64,000 nt of DNA from Siphonodentalium dalli. Taxonomy: Eukaryota; Mollusca; Scaphopoda; Gadilida; Siphonodentaliidae. Below, piece after piece: positions 24,045 to 36,384 of the stretch (the first letter of the stretch is position 1; every line of letters starts with the position of its first letter). Below the pieces are notes generated by a model that did no database searches, was not told the DNA's origin, and worked only from the letters and a program-made list of their open reading frames with translations. The stretch is taken from positions 214,286,205 to 214,350,204 of the forward strand of contig CP136064.1 in assembly GCA_032622095.1 (NCBI GenBank), written 5' to 3'. The translations under genes and the position numbers were made by a program.

Positions 24045-25094
24045 GTGAGTTACTGTTATGAATCGCACAGCATGCACCCATCCAATGTCGATCTGAACGA
24101 GGATCAGATTCTCAGATATGTTGGGTGAGTTACCGTACTGAATCGTACAGCATCCAGCCCATCCATTGTCCATCTGAACGAGGATCAGATTCTCAGATAT
24201 GTTTGGTGAGTTACCGTACTGAATCGCACACCATACACCCCCACCCATGTCGATCTGAACGAGGATCAGATTCTCAGATATGTTTGGTGAGTTACTGTTA
24301 TGAATCGCACAGCATGCACCCATCCAATGTCGATCTGAACGAGGATCAGATTCTCAGATATGTTGGGTGAGTTACCGTACTGAATCGTACAGCATCCAGC
24401 CCATCCATTGTCGATCTGAACGAGGATCAGATTCTCAGATATGTTGGGTGAGTTACCGTACTGAATCGTACAGCATGCACCCCATCCATTGTCGATCTGA
24501 ACGAGGATCAGATTATCATATATGTTTGGTGAGTTACCGTACTGAATCGCACAGCATGCGCCCCATCCATTGTCGATCTGAACGAGGATCAGATTCTCAT
24601 ATATGTTTGGTGAGTTACCGTACTGAATCGCACAGCATGCACCCCATCCATTGTCGATCTGAACGAGGATCAGATTATCATATATGTTTGGTGAGTTACC
24701 GTACTGAATCGCACACCATACACCCCATCCATGTCGATCTGAACGAGGATAAGATTCTCAGATATGTTTGGTGAGTTACCGTACTGAATCGCACATCATG
24801 CACCCCATCCATTGTCGATCTGAACGAGGATCAGATTCTCAACCCATCCATTGTCGATCTGAACGAGGATCAGATTATCATATATGTTTGGTGAGTTACC
24901 GTACTGAATCGCACAGCATGCACCCCATCCATTTTCGATCTGAACGAGGATCAGATTCTCATATATGTTTGGTGAGTTGCCGTACTGAATCACACACCAT
25001 ACACCCCATCCATGTCGATCTGAACGAGGATCAGATTCTCAGACATGTTTGGTGAGTTAATGTACTGAATCGCACACCATACACCCCATCCATG
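24006..25094 (+). repeat. ~81 bp minisatellite derived from the C2 exon-intron junction (about 13 extra units)
   Basis: Each unit repeats the last coding bases of exon C2 (TCGATCTGAACGAGGATCAG, then TCTCAGATATGTTTGGTGAGT) plus the first intron bases (TACCGTACTGAATCGCACAG). Unit starts fall near 24006 (the exon itself), 24086, 24167 and so on to about 25011. The unit is usually 81 bp, one is 80, and one near 24815-24851 is truncated. Many units retain a consensus TTG|GTGAGT donor and an open frame (SERGSDSQICLVSYRTES). Which donor is used cannot be told from sequence. Confidence 0.93.
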
Positions 25095-25249
25095 TGCATA
25101 CTTAAAAAATAAATGTAGTTTGAGTGCGTTTTTTATTAGTGGGTATTGCGTTGTGGTTCACACTAAATGTGCTCCATCCAAACGCTCAACAAAACACAAA
25201 AAAACTGCGTTCATTTCTTATATTTCTGTATATTTATTAATACGGGCGG

Positions 25250-25745
25250 CGTTGGCACTGGGTATGCTGTTAAAATATTCAGCTTCGTCAAAAACCGCCA
25301 TAAACAGAAATAATAGTAAAATATAGACAGACTTTGTTCTTATATCAATCAGAAATATGGCATAAGCAGTATGTTATTGTCAAATGTTTTTCATTTGGTA
25401 TGTAAACAAAAGCAAAACCCGTAACATAACCTGGCTTTTGTTTAAATCCGGATATGGTAAACATAAAGAGCGTTATATATTTGTTACTGTTTTCCTGATA
25501 TGGAAATAATAAAGAGCGTTTATACCATTTGTGTGTGATTAACCAATATAATTGCGCTGTGTAATGTAAACAGAAGCAAAACTTCTGTAACACGAGAAGG
25601 TTCTTGTTTATGTACACCATCGTACGTCTTGACGACAATATACTATTTACGCGCTGATTATGTTTTGCATATATATATTTTGCAAAACTATACATATTTT
25701 AATATTCCTTCCGTTGATGGCGATTTGAACAAATATGAATATTTC
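25250..25745 (-). repeat. Inverted repeat pair, arm 2
   Basis: Reverse complement of 16380-16800, for example AAAAACCGCCATAAACAGAA against the TTCTGTTTATGGCGGTTTTT type of sequence there. It carries two ATAAAGAGCG motifs at 25463 and 25509. Confidence 0.75.
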
Positions 25746-26016
25746 TGCAACGAACGCCGCCCGTGCCTTTAATCTCTACGAACTCAGCTGACTTGTTTTT
25801 TTAAATATATCTGCAGTTTGGATATTATACCACGAATCACTGTACGTTAGCACAATACTATACTTGTGAGTTGTTGATCGATTAGTCTATGGTCGCGCAC
25901 TTAAAGACACACCCAGTTCTATATGTACCGCATCTATAATCTAGGTCAACAATATATGACCACGTTCGTGCTATGGTGTGTTTAATTGCGATATGAATCG
26001 CATGAACCAGTTGGTA

Positions 26017-26133
26017 CAGTGATGCCCTAATTAATCGACTCCATAACCACAGCAGAATTATGGGTAACTTTTCATGATTTAGTCGGAAATATGGCTTGTT
26101 GCCATTCATCGGAAAGCTCTCGGCATTACTGTA
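26017..26133. mobile_element. Hairpin MITE, single-arm copy
   Basis: It starts CAGTGATGCCCTAATTAATC and ends GGCATTACTG, and carries ACCACAGCAGAATTATGGG and GGAAATATGGCTTGTTGCC as in the full copies at 31914, 36889 and 39410. Only one arm of the long palindrome is present. Confidence 0.8.
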
Positions 26134-26974
26134 GTTGACCAATCACCAAACAGGAAATAGTGTAACATACACAAATGTTCTAACGTTACACTTATAGTAC
26201 GGAGCACGCGTGACTCAGCCGGAAGCTGACATTCGCATCAGACCGTCATATGGCAACCCTGTAGCAACGACGAAGGAGATTCCATAAACGCGGAAAGTTG
26301 TTACAAACAATTTGGCTGAGGTTGTTGGGGGGGGGGGTAAACGGTTTTGCGCATCGATGAAAGAATTTGCTTTGCTACAAGAAGTCGGTTATTTCTGAGT
26401 GCAGTTGTTGGATTTCACAATGAAGTTATAACTTAATCTGCGAGGTCTTCCCTCCACTACTAAAACTAAATTATTGTGTTGAGACATATCGGCTAAATTA
26501 TCACAATCAACGTAAAGTGTTCAATGTTTATGGCATATCATTATAGTTTTCTATAGCTGAAACAGACCTTTATTCGGTGTTGGATGGGCATGCGTGTATG
26601 TATATCTTTACTTGCTCACCCAACCCCTACCGTGTACATGTATGTGACCTTGTAAGCCAGTGCATTCAATTTTATAAACGTGGCTCCCTATGACACATGA
26701 TATGTAATTCTGCAACAGCTCAGCTCCAGTCATTAAAAAGTTAATTTGTTTGTATATCTGTATATCTCCAATTTCATTCTTGATAAATTGAGATTTATAA
26801 TTATGTTTTCTACTTGAAAAGCCTGAGTTTTTTTGTGTGCCACGAAAGAATGCTATAAATGTCAAGATAATAGGGCAGTGCAATGGAGTCAACAACTTCC
26901 ACACATAATTACACTATGTATTTATATTCACGACACAAATAATGTCACTATTTTGCCTTATATTCCAATAACAG

Positions 26975-27091
26975 GGATTTTACAGCTCAACCGAAGATAT
27001 TTGTAACAACCTGTGGTGTAAGCAATCAGGCGATACAGATTCGTGTCTAAAGACCACAGCACTGGAAGGAACGATGTGCGCTGACAACAAA
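26975..27091 (+). CDS. Exon C3: middle of ADAM-type CR domain
   Basis: This 117 bp exon is phase 0-0: acceptor AACAG ends at 26974, donor AAA|GTGAGG at 27092. It encodes DICNNLWCKQSGDTDSC and TTALEGTMCADNK, closest to exon B3. Confidence 0.92.
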
Positions 27092-27892
27092 GTGAGGGCT
27101 TATATACTGCGGCCTCTATATGGCTGGTGGCGAATTCAAGCAACGAATAATTTCAACGTTTGGAATGCATTAATTTATTTCGAAACAACGTTATATGTGG
27201 AACAAGCAAAACATATATACACTATAACTACATGTATATGCAGAATAAGTGAGAGACAGAATGGATGCATGTGCATCTATATACGCGAGGTTGAAGTGTA
27301 TAAATTAAAATGTTTAACAAAGTAGTAGAAAATAATAAGAATACAGATATCCCCATATAACGGTTTGTATATGCCTATTTGTAATACGACCTTGCCTAAA
27401 CCTACATACAAGGCTCGTCCTGATTGGTAAGTAGCCTGTATTCCCATGGAGACACGACCGTCGCTTTTTTGTTACAATTCTAGATATTCTGAATTGTACC
27501 ACAAAAAATGTGGTACAATCAGTGAAATTCTGCCAACGCCTCAAACTTTCAGAAGTCAAACCACACGGGCATTGGTTAATGTCATGCTATAGACTGAAGA
27601 AAAAGACATATAATGAATACCTACTGTACTATACATAATGTTATTTAAGATAGAACAAAAATAAGTCTTAACTTAAATTTTGTTGCCAAAAAGGCAATGA
27701 AAAGGGGTCGCCGTTCAATAGTGACATCATGTCTGACGTTACAGTTCCAAGAGAAGAACTGTTTGGTGGAAAATAATACCACGCAGAGCTAGAAACTGGG
27801 CTATTATATCGCAGGTTGAACGTAAAGCTATGTCACTACAATTTCCACCAAAACATACAATCGAATTACGTAAGTAATGAATACAACGCGCA

Positions 27893-27995
27893 TCGACGTG
27901 TAAAGTATAATTTGACCACATAAACTGATTGTGGGACTCCGCTTCGCGTCATCCTACAATCAGTTTCTTTGTGGTCAAATTCTACTATACACGCC
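27893..27995. repeat. Hairpin repeat
   Basis: The arms GTATAATTTGACCACATAAA and TTTGTGGTCAAATTCTACTA pair, together with GACGTGTAAA/TACACGCCG and CTGATTGT/ACAATCAG, around a short loop. It is a MITE-like palindrome. Confidence 0.75.
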
Positions 27996-28427
27996 GATCC
28001 GCAGTGTATTTATTTCTTAAAAACTTGTAAAAACACGCATGGTATATAAGTACATTAAACCATATCACATATCGCTCATATATGGGAAAAGAAGTCAGAA
28101 ACTAATTAATTTAGAACTTCATTGCGTGTATATATACTTCTTGTAACTGATGTCATAACAACTCCGCACACTCGACAGCGGTAGATACCTTGCTCGTAGT
28201 TAAATTCGCGCAGTACTATTTTTGGCGCCCAATCGGTGCGGGAATTTAAAACTGAGCGAAAAATAGTACAAGTCCCGAGTTCATACCAAACCACAAGGAA
28301 ACAGGAGGGCTACTTTGACATACATTATGGAAGATTGGACGAATAGAAAATTAGGCTTGCTTGGGTGCCTATATTTACATGCGGACAACCAACATCAGTA
28401 ATGTAGCTATGCACATGTTATTTTCCT

Positions 28428-28492
28428 ACAACAACAACAACTACTACTACTACTACTTACTACTTACTACTACTACTACTACTACTACTACA
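28428..28492. repeat. (CTA)n microsatellite
   Basis: CAA then CTA triplets, interrupted by two CTTA units. It resembles the coding Thr tracts in composition but lies mid-intron without exon signals. Confidence 0.9.
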
Positions 28493-29017
28493 GCAACCAG
28501 CTATAATTCTACACCAATACTGTCACGTGTCTCAAGAATGGAATGGAATGCGATTTTCAGAAAAGAATTATAATTTTTACATTTTAATGCTCAATTAATA
28601 TTTTCTATTTAGATCTTTCTTATGTTTAGATATTTCATTGTTTGTTTTTTATTTTAACCTATTCTATACTAAAAACTCACTGCTGAGTAGTTTTCTTAGG
28701 AAATGTTTAGATAACTTATTACCTGAACAATTCCCACCATATGGATCATTCTGCTCTTGTATTATCTGTGTTCTGTCTGTCGTCTGCGCTTTTATTACAT
28801 GAGCACCCCTCCAATTGAATAATATACCATTCAAATATCTACTTTTAAAAATGGGTAGGAGAATTCATTTAGTATAGACAGGGTTAAAATATAGATCTTG
28901 TTACAAATCGGTCATGTTAATTCGTGCATATGTAACTCATTGTAGCACAATCTCTTAAATTTTCCGCCAAATAATTTTAAACATCTAATGAACCACTGTC
29001 TGAATACTTTGTTTTAG

Positions 29018-29066
29018 GTTTGTGTAGGGAAAGTGTGTACTCCTTTCGAAGGCGCGCCTATACTGG
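29018..29066 (+). CDS. Exon C4: end of ADAM-type CR domain
   Basis: This 49 bp exon runs from phase 0 to phase 1: acceptor GTTTTAG, donor CTGG|GTGAGT at 29067. It encodes VCVGKVCTPFEGAPILG and closes cassette C. Confidence 0.9.
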
Positions 29067-30040
29067 GTGAGTTATCCATCATACCAGAACAACAAGCAAC
29101 ATGAGATATGGCTATACCCATACATGTACCCTACAATTACCGTTTTACGGTGGCACATTCAGTGATGGCTTGTTCCAAGAAATTGTTCAAAAATGATATC
29201 ATCCAGAAACAAAGCTGTATCTTCAGACTACTGGATTCATTGAAAAACTAATTCACTCATATGCGTTTATTTGTCGGAAAAGATACTGTTCATGCAATTT
29301 GGATAATTCTTAAAAAAAAACAGCACTTCCTTGTGTTCAAGACAAAATGTTTTAAATTATATTTCAATTTGAATTATTAAATCAGTGAGTGTACTATATA
29401 GAGAATTTACCTACAGTTTTGTGTTTAAATACCGAAATATCTCATGAGTGTCTGGGAAGAAATATCAAATTTTCACGAGCGGCTGCATATTTACCAAATA
29501 ATTAATATTTCTTTCTAGACACGAATGAGATGTTTCAGGTATTCAAACACAAATCTGTGGGTATTTTTTTTTATTATTTGCGCATTATTAATGCATCAAG
29601 TTGCTATATTATGCAGCATTTTCATTTTAATAGCACAACAAATTAAACAATACACGGAAAGCAATACCTGGTTGACCCAAATGTCTGACCCCGGTCAGCT
29701 GATTGGAAGCAAACCGCTTTCAAGTGATGACGTCATGATGTCATTCTGCAAGCTACAGTGAATCAGAAAAGCTATTTTGTTACTAAAGACCTTTTGTGCC
29801 CTTATTTGACATGTGTAACAGTTTAAAACATATTATAATAATATATAACAGCAAAAACACCATATTTATGTTACTGGGATCTCATAAGGGCCTTAGTGGA
29901 GATGACATTAAGCTATGGCATGTTGTATATGGGACGGTGGGGTGAAAAATTCCTTCCCGACACCCTTCGGAAGGAAGCTTCGAGAAATGTAAAACTGAAA
30001 TAAATAAACTTGTCTTGATGTAAGTTCATGTAACTATAAA

Positions 30041-31020
30041 GCCTAGATCATTGTGTGCATGGAAAAAAGAGTGAGCAACTGTCTCAAACATTAATGTGAC
30101 TAGCAATGGCTAGAATATAACTGTCATCACACTGTTCATCAGTGAATCAAGCCAATCAGTGAATTATTTGCATGTCTATCAACTCATATGATCTGTTACT
30201 CTCACAACACCTAAAGTATCCAAGTCTGGCATAGTGACTGTTTGTCATTTATTATAACAGACGTTTCTCCAGCAGACTAACAAAAGTGTTAGATAATGGG
30301 CTGGTTAACAGACTAATCGGGAAATGCCTAGATCATTAATTGTGTGCATGGAAAAAGAGCGAACAAATGTCTCAAATATTAACGTGACTATCAATGGGTA
30401 GAAAATATATGTCATCAGTACATCAAGCCAATCAGTGAATTATTTGCATGTCTGTAAACTCAGATGATCTCTCACAAGACCTAAAGTGTCCAAGTCTGGT
30501 ATAGTGCTATGACTGCTTGTCATCTATATATATAATCAAGTAGGATCTGTCTGGATTTTTCTCTCAGACCCCTGGACCGAGTTCAACCAAATTTGGTTTG
30601 ATGACGCGGGGTACCCTGGCAGATGTTATAACGGTGTTATTCAAAATTTTGAATTAAAAAAATAAAATAAAATTGGTTTTGTTAAATTGAGCAAGGAATT
30701 CTATCTAAAACAAAATAATTAAAACGATACATATAAATCAAAATGCTTTAATGACCAAGGTGCGCTTGAAGCGCACAAAGTGGCCGCCGCTAAATAAAGG
30801 CTCTGTCTAAGATCAAAATATGCGCGAAGTCCCACAAAGGGAGCCACAGGTATCTTCGCTGCTGAATATATCCGGGAGCCTGTTTCAGCTAGTTTATTAT
30901 AATAGAAGTAAGTTGCTTAAGTAGACTAACATAAGTGGTATGGAATATGTTAGATAATGGGCTGGTGGACAGACTAATCAGGAAATTGTTAGAAATTAAG
31001 AAATTGTGTGTATCCTGCAC
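30041..31020 (+). repeat. Tandem duplication (~285 bp unit) interrupted by repeat R3
   Basis: Unit 1 (about 30041-30330) and unit 2 (about 30331-30524 plus 30894-31020) share CTAGATCATT.TGTGCATGGA, CCAATCAGTGAATTATTTGC and GTTAGATAATGGGCTGGT. Unit 2 is split at 30525-30893 by repeat R3. Confidence 0.75.
30525..30893 (+). mobile_element. Dispersed repeat R3, inserted copy
   Basis: AAGTAGGATCTGTCTGG, TCTCAGACC and GGGGTACC.TGG...TTATAACGG match 38240-38425. It lies inside the second tandem unit, so it arrived after that duplication. Confidence 0.7.
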
Positions 31021-31913
31021 AATGACCTAGGTTTACAGATGATCAGCAATTTACAAAACATTTTAAAAAAAATTAAAACCGCTTCTGAAACAGGTTAAAC
31101 TGTTATTTGAACTAAATGAGATTATTCCCAGTCATATGAGTGATATCAGTAGAGTTCTATGCTGTTTTAGACCAAATTTAGTTACATTTTGGGGGGTGGT
31201 GTCAATAAATTGGGAGTAAAACAAAAATATTCTTTTGCAGGTTTGGGGGTGGTGGGTCCCCGAAAATGCCAGATGCAAAAAAACGGCATGCAAATTTTTT
31301 ACTACCCCCCCCCCCCCTGAGCATATAATAAATAATAATAATAAATAAAAATAGTTTTTTTGTTTTGTTACGATTTTTTTACTTGATTGAAATTAGGATT
31401 CAACTCAAATTAAATTTAATACATTTGATTCAAAGGAAGATGAGACAAGTATGTTGTACTTTTTTATGAGTCCCCTCTCCGACCACTAATTATGTGATAA
31501 CTTCAGAACAATGCAAAGCAGGATGAAAGTACTAGATAATTTTTAACAAGTCAAGAGAGGAAGTGGACCTGATGTCATAGTTTTGGAATAGAATTAGTAT
31601 ACCGAGGAAATGAATTGACAGTATACTTAGAGTTAGGGTGACAATTTGGAGAGATGACAGTCAGCTGTAGCCAATTGTCATGGGGTTGTTGAATAAAAAT
31701 TATCGTAACAAGAGAGGTGTACAGACAAACATTACGCTGTGCATTCGGGCCTTCCATATAAGTTTGTGGCTCAATGTTGACCAAACAATACAATAAAACA
31801 TTTACGTGGAATAAAGATTTACACCATCTGTTACATGGCCATTTTGAGAAATTAGAATTTGTTCGTGATCATTCTTTGAGCCACTTTCTTTAGCCACTAG
31901 CACATTTTGTTGA

Positions 31914-32128
31914 GGCCCTAAGTAATCGATCTCTTAACCACAGCAGAATTATGGGTAACTTTTCAGGATTTAGTCGGAAATATGGCTTGTTGCCATTCAT
32001 CGGAAAGCTCTCGGCGAGAGCTTTCCGATGAATGGCAACAAACCATATTTCGGACTAAATCCTGAAAAGTTACCCATAATTCTGCTGTGGTTTTTTTTTA
32101 AGAGGTCGATTACTTAGGGCATTACTGT
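31914..32128. mobile_element. Hairpin MITE, near-complete copy
   Basis: A nearly perfect palindrome of about 105 bp per arm: ACCACAGCAGAATTATGGGT...AAGCTCTCGG followed by its reverse complement. It ends GGGCATTACTG; the left terminus is eroded (GGCCCTAAGTAATC). Confidence 0.9.
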
Positions 32129-32269
32129 ATACTGTGATGGTGGGTTGCTATGATTTTTTTATGTAATAAACCATGTCGTTATGAATGTATCACCATTCGT
32201 TATATTATTTTAATCCACACCCGTTGACGCGAATCACATGTATGCAACTCAATTCCAGCCAGTAAATAA

Positions 32270-32720
32270 ATATGGTTGTATACCACAAGTTTAAAGATAC
32301 TCAATCCGATCAGACGGTCCCCATACCATCAAGATACAACAACAACATTTCTTCAAAATACGCTTTAGTTATCAAAATCGATTTATTGCAACAAAACAAT
32401 GCTAACCACTGTCAACTATTGTATAAAATTTCCCAAAACTTGTTATTTATCAACATTTTGTTCAACAATACGAAAGTATTATGAAATTTGACCGTATTAC
32501 CACTTGATTTTAGAGTTGTTATCCATCTTCATCGGCAATTTTGTCCGAGATCCTCCGTTTGACCACGTATATCTGGGCCACATATTATTACACATCTCGA
32601 GAAATAACAAAATTCAAAAATCAATAGCTGATCACGCTGAGCTTTGATGGGTGGGTTCCTCAACTCAAATCAAATATATTTTACCCACGAAGCCAAAGAG
32701 ATAGTAATTTATGAGCGTCT
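32270..32720 (+). repeat. Dispersed repeat R2, full copy
   Basis: This is the most complete copy: GATACTCAATCCGATCAGAC, ACAACAACA, TAACCACTGTCAACTATTGT, CATCTTCATCGGCAATTTTG and GAGCTTTGATGGGTGGGTTC. Related copies are at 17225 (reverse), 43235 and 54670. Confidence 0.75.
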
Positions 32721-33373
32721 GATCGGATTGAGTACCTCTAATACAAGCTGTAACTACTTCGTATTGACGTTGTTGTCAAGGGCGATGACGTACATAACGT
32801 CAACGATCAGCTCCAGTTTCATCAGATTTAAATCAAATGCAATAGAAGTGGATATACACAATGTAGTATCAAACGTGGACAATCATGGATTAAACTTATC
32901 CCACACAGGTGTGTGGAATAAATACGAAACTCATCTTTCGTCATAGTCTAGCATCTTTTATCTAACTCGTTGTGGATGGCGCATATTCACATTTTACTCA
33001 AGCTCCCACTTTCGTGAAATAGATCATTGCTCCATCTCCAACTCATTCGAAACAGATCCCAATTAAGATGCGCGCTTTGTTCGGTCTATGTGTTTGGGAT
33101 CTTTGGTAAATCCGAGTTATTTAAGGGGGACCATTATTGCATATATCTAAAGCATTTGAACATACCAATATAAACATTTACAACTGTTTAACAATAATTG
33201 TCGTTGCAAGGGAACCACAATCCGACCGTCTTAAAACCATTGCAGGATCATGCATCTTTTCTTTTATTTGTTCATGTTTCCATAAGTCTGTCTTGACTAT
33301 ATGACATATGTCGACTGTCCAGTTGATGTCGTAATCGGACTAACACCTATTCATTTAACACATGATATTCCAG

Positions 33374-33496
33374 GTTGTTATGGTGACAAGTATTACAGCT
33401 CGTGCAAGTCACTGCTTTCTTCGCATTGCTATACACAGAGAAACTACGACAGTTGCTGCAAGACATGCGATGGATATGAGGATCCGTTAGCTCCCA
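33374..33496 (+). CDS. Exon D1: C6 module
   Basis: This 123 bp exon is phase 1-1: acceptor ATTCCAG ends at 33373, donor CCC A|GTATGT at 33497. It encodes CYGDKYYSSCKSLLSSHC and NYDSCCKTCDGYEDP. It opens cassette D. Confidence 0.92.
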
Positions 33497-34142
33497 GTAT
33501 GTGTTATTTACTTTGCTCGAACAAATAGAGCTTCTACTTCGCATAAATTATATAATAATTCAGATACATTTCAAATTCATTACAACTTGTACATTGTATG
33601 AATATTCCCAAATTTATTGAGTTTTATTGTCGAATTTATTGTTAATAATTACACTGTTTCCAAATTTAAGCAGTCAGATTACAACTAACTAACTTAAAAA
33701 TATGCCAACATGGCCATATGAAACGGGCCATCGGTGGCTCAGTCGGTTAGGAGTACAACCCCCAAGTCGTCTCGCCCTCCAGCGCCAGCGATGAGGGTTC
33801 AAATCCACATGTTTCTATTGTGGACAGTGTAGCTCAAAATCGTCATCTGGTGGAGTTACCAGTTACCCGCCGATGGCCGGTGGTCTGTCGCAATGGTCGA
33901 CGTGTTTATCAGCCACTGAAATCACTTTTATATTAGCCGTAAGTTAGCGGATTTCCTCCACCACTAAACTGGCAATGTCGTGATATGTCCTTAGTTGCTC
34001 AAGCGTCATTAAACCCCAAGCAATCAAGCAATCGATCAACCAGGCGAAACGCGCTATTATAATAAATCGTCGATCATGGTGAATGTTTTGGCGGGAACAC
34101 CTATCAGTAAACAGACGGGTCATTTTTATTATTATTTTTCAG
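33497..34142. other. Intron D1-D2, containing a SINE
   Basis: A tRNA-derived SINE occupies about 33725-34035. The acceptor is TATTTTTCAG, ending at 34142. Confidence 0.7.
33725..34035 (+). mobile_element. tRNA-derived SINE
   Basis: The head has a Pol III A box (TGGCTCAGTCGGTTAGGAG, about 33735) and B box (GGGTTCAAATCC, about 33795). The body continues with CCGATGGCCGGTGGTCTGTC, and the tail is GCGTCATTAAACCCCAAGCAATC, the CGTTAAACCC-type 3' end common in mollusc SINEs. It cannot fold as a complete tRNA, so it is a SINE and not a tRNA gene. Confidence 0.85.
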
Positions 34143-34418
34143 GTTGTCGTTATGGTGACAAAGCTACTGGGTGTGATGTGAAATCCTGTCATCGTTACAA
34201 AGAAAGTGACCTCAATACGTGCTGCAAAACGTGTGCAAATTTCCTGACGCCTAAAACTACAACACGGGCACCAACCACCACGACAACGACTAAGAAAACA
34301 TCAGCACCGACAACAACGACAACCACGACAACAACAACAACAACTACTACTACTACTACTACCGCGACGACGACAACGATTACCACAACAACTTCAACCA
34401 CGACTGCGACTACGATAA

Positions 34419-34458
<40 letters not shown>

Positions 34459-34541
34459 AACTACAACTACAACAACGACAACAACTACTACTAGTACGAC
34501 TACGACGACTACGACTACTAAGTCTACTACAACCACTACTA

Positions 34542-34575
<34 letters not shown>

Positions 34576-34756
34576 AACCACTACTACAACAACAACAACG
34601 ACAACAACAACTACTACTACTACTACTACTACGCCGACGACTACGACTTCCACCACCACCACAACACAAGGAACTACAACCAGTTTAGACGTCGCGGTTC
34701 TCAACGGTCAGGACCAGTGCAAGTCTGAAGTATCTATGGATTCTCAACTGTGTTTG
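34143..34756 (+). CDS. Exon D2: C6 module, longest Thr-rich mucin linker, start of CR domain
   Basis: This 614 bp exon enters in phase 1 (AG at 34141-34142) and leaves in phase 0 (TTG|GTAAGA at 34757). It encodes CRYGDKATGCDVKSC and TCCKTCANFLTP, then about 145 residues that are almost all Thr with occasional Ser, Ala, Ile and Lys, then VLNGQDQCKSEVSMDSQLCL. Among cassettes A-D this is the longest linker. A very long dinucleotide microsatellite begins some 45 bp after the donor. Confidence 0.92.
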
Positions 34757-35490
<734 letters not shown>

Positions 35491-35607
35491 GCCGCTTATT
35501 CTTCACTAAGCGAGATATGCACGACCATGTGGTGCAAGAACACAGGAGAGACAGACGCCTGCCGAATAACAACAGCTCTGGACGGCACACTATGTGGTGA
35601 CCATCAG
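35491..35607 (+). CDS. Exon D3: middle of ADAM-type CR domain
   Basis: This 117 bp exon is phase 0-0: acceptor TTTCAG, donor CAG|GTAGGG at 35608. It encodes EICTTMWCKNTGETDAC and TTALDGTLCGDHQ, with the DGT.CGD signature intact. Confidence 0.93.
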
Positions 35608-36165
35608 GTAGGGAGGCCTATATTAATCAACAATACCTTTCTCCAGTAATCTGAAGTCGATTAGGATTACAGTTCCAGCACACGGTGTCATGTGCGTTGG
35701 CTATTGTGTTTATAAATGCACATAAAACATATATGTTTTCGATCACGGGATGTGTGATGATGGGTTTATATATGCACAGCTGAACACAAGGCACATATTT
35801 TTACAATGGGACGTGAGGATCCAACATATTCTCGTGAAATAGGTTCATATTGGACATAAATATTCTGATAGATTCATATTGGGCTTATTTGATTCTGATT
35901 CTGGAAAGTCGTGAGTTGGGTTAGATTATTTTTCTCAGCCTGTTCTCATGAAAATAATCACAATACGGGCTTATCTAATACTATTATAATCACTTATAGG
36001 CAGATATAGGGTTGTTTTAATAACCAGAGTTTAGGTCCATATAGAGTGTATTTGAGTTTTTAAATAATGCCAATATGAGCTTATTTCACGCATTGTGCTT
36101 ATTTTCAAGAGAACAGGCTGGAGGATCAGTCTACATGCACGTGAAGTCTGCATCTAACTTAATAA

Positions 36166-36350
36166 TAACCATATATTGGTGACTCAGTTGGTAAGGTGCT
36201 TGGAACATAAGCCGTTTGGCAAAGACGACCATGCGTGGTTCTAAGCGCGGATTTGTGATCGTGTATCAGGACAAATTTGTTAATTTCTTTACGGGGCAAC
36301 GGTTTCTACGTCAAATGGAGTGATTTCGCGCTGACATTAAAGACATTGTA
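36166..36350 (+). mobile_element. Diverged SINE (tRNA-like head)
   Basis: TGACTCAGTTGGTAAGGTGC (A box-like, about 36180) and GTGGTTCTAAGCG (degenerate B box, about 36235) have tRNA-like spacing. The tail ACATTAAAGACATT is a remnant. It is related in design to the SINE at 33725 but clearly older. Confidence 0.5.
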
Positions 36351-36384
36351 TGTACTTTTTTGGGTGCACGAAACTGATAAGTTA

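Larger units (their letters stand above)
21381..24050 (+). repeat. Segmental duplication, copy 2
   Basis: Homologous to 8241-11215, with matching intron sequence, exon C1 (as B1) and exon C2 (as B2). Roughly 1.1 kb present in copy 1 after GGTGCTGCTGCTTAA is missing here, joining at about 22848. Confidence 0.8.
25095..26974. other. Intron C2-C3, distal part
   Basis: It holds a repeat related to 44500-45320 in reverse (25110-25220), arm 2 of the inverted pair (25250-25745), a half MITE (26017-26133), a G-run at 26327 and repeat R1 (26640-26745). Confidence 0.6.
27092..29017. other. Intron C3-C4
   Basis: It contains a hairpin at 27893-27995 and a (CTA)n microsatellite at 28428-28492. No exon is seen before the acceptor TTTTAG ending at 29017. 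Confidence 0.55.
29067..33373. other. Intron C4-D1, 4.3 kb, repeat-rich
   Basis: A tandem duplication lies at 30041-31020 with an insertion inside it. There is a C-run near 31306, a full hairpin MITE at 31914-32128, and repeat R2 at 32270-32720. ORFs in between have no recognised domain. Confidence 0.55.

Noticed and set aside
24045-25094. Regular repeat array suggestive of CRISPR
   Set aside because: Units are contiguous and homologous throughout, with no unique spacers; they derive from an exon-intron junction in an animal gene.
560-33496. C6 modules as ShK-type toxins
   Set aside because: The modules are internal exons of a large membrane protein, with a GD signature and CC..C ending closer to PLAC; there are no separate signal peptides or toxin genes.
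33725-33810. tRNA gene
   Set aside because: A and B boxes are present, but acceptor and anticodon stems do not pair properly and a SINE body follows; called a SINE.
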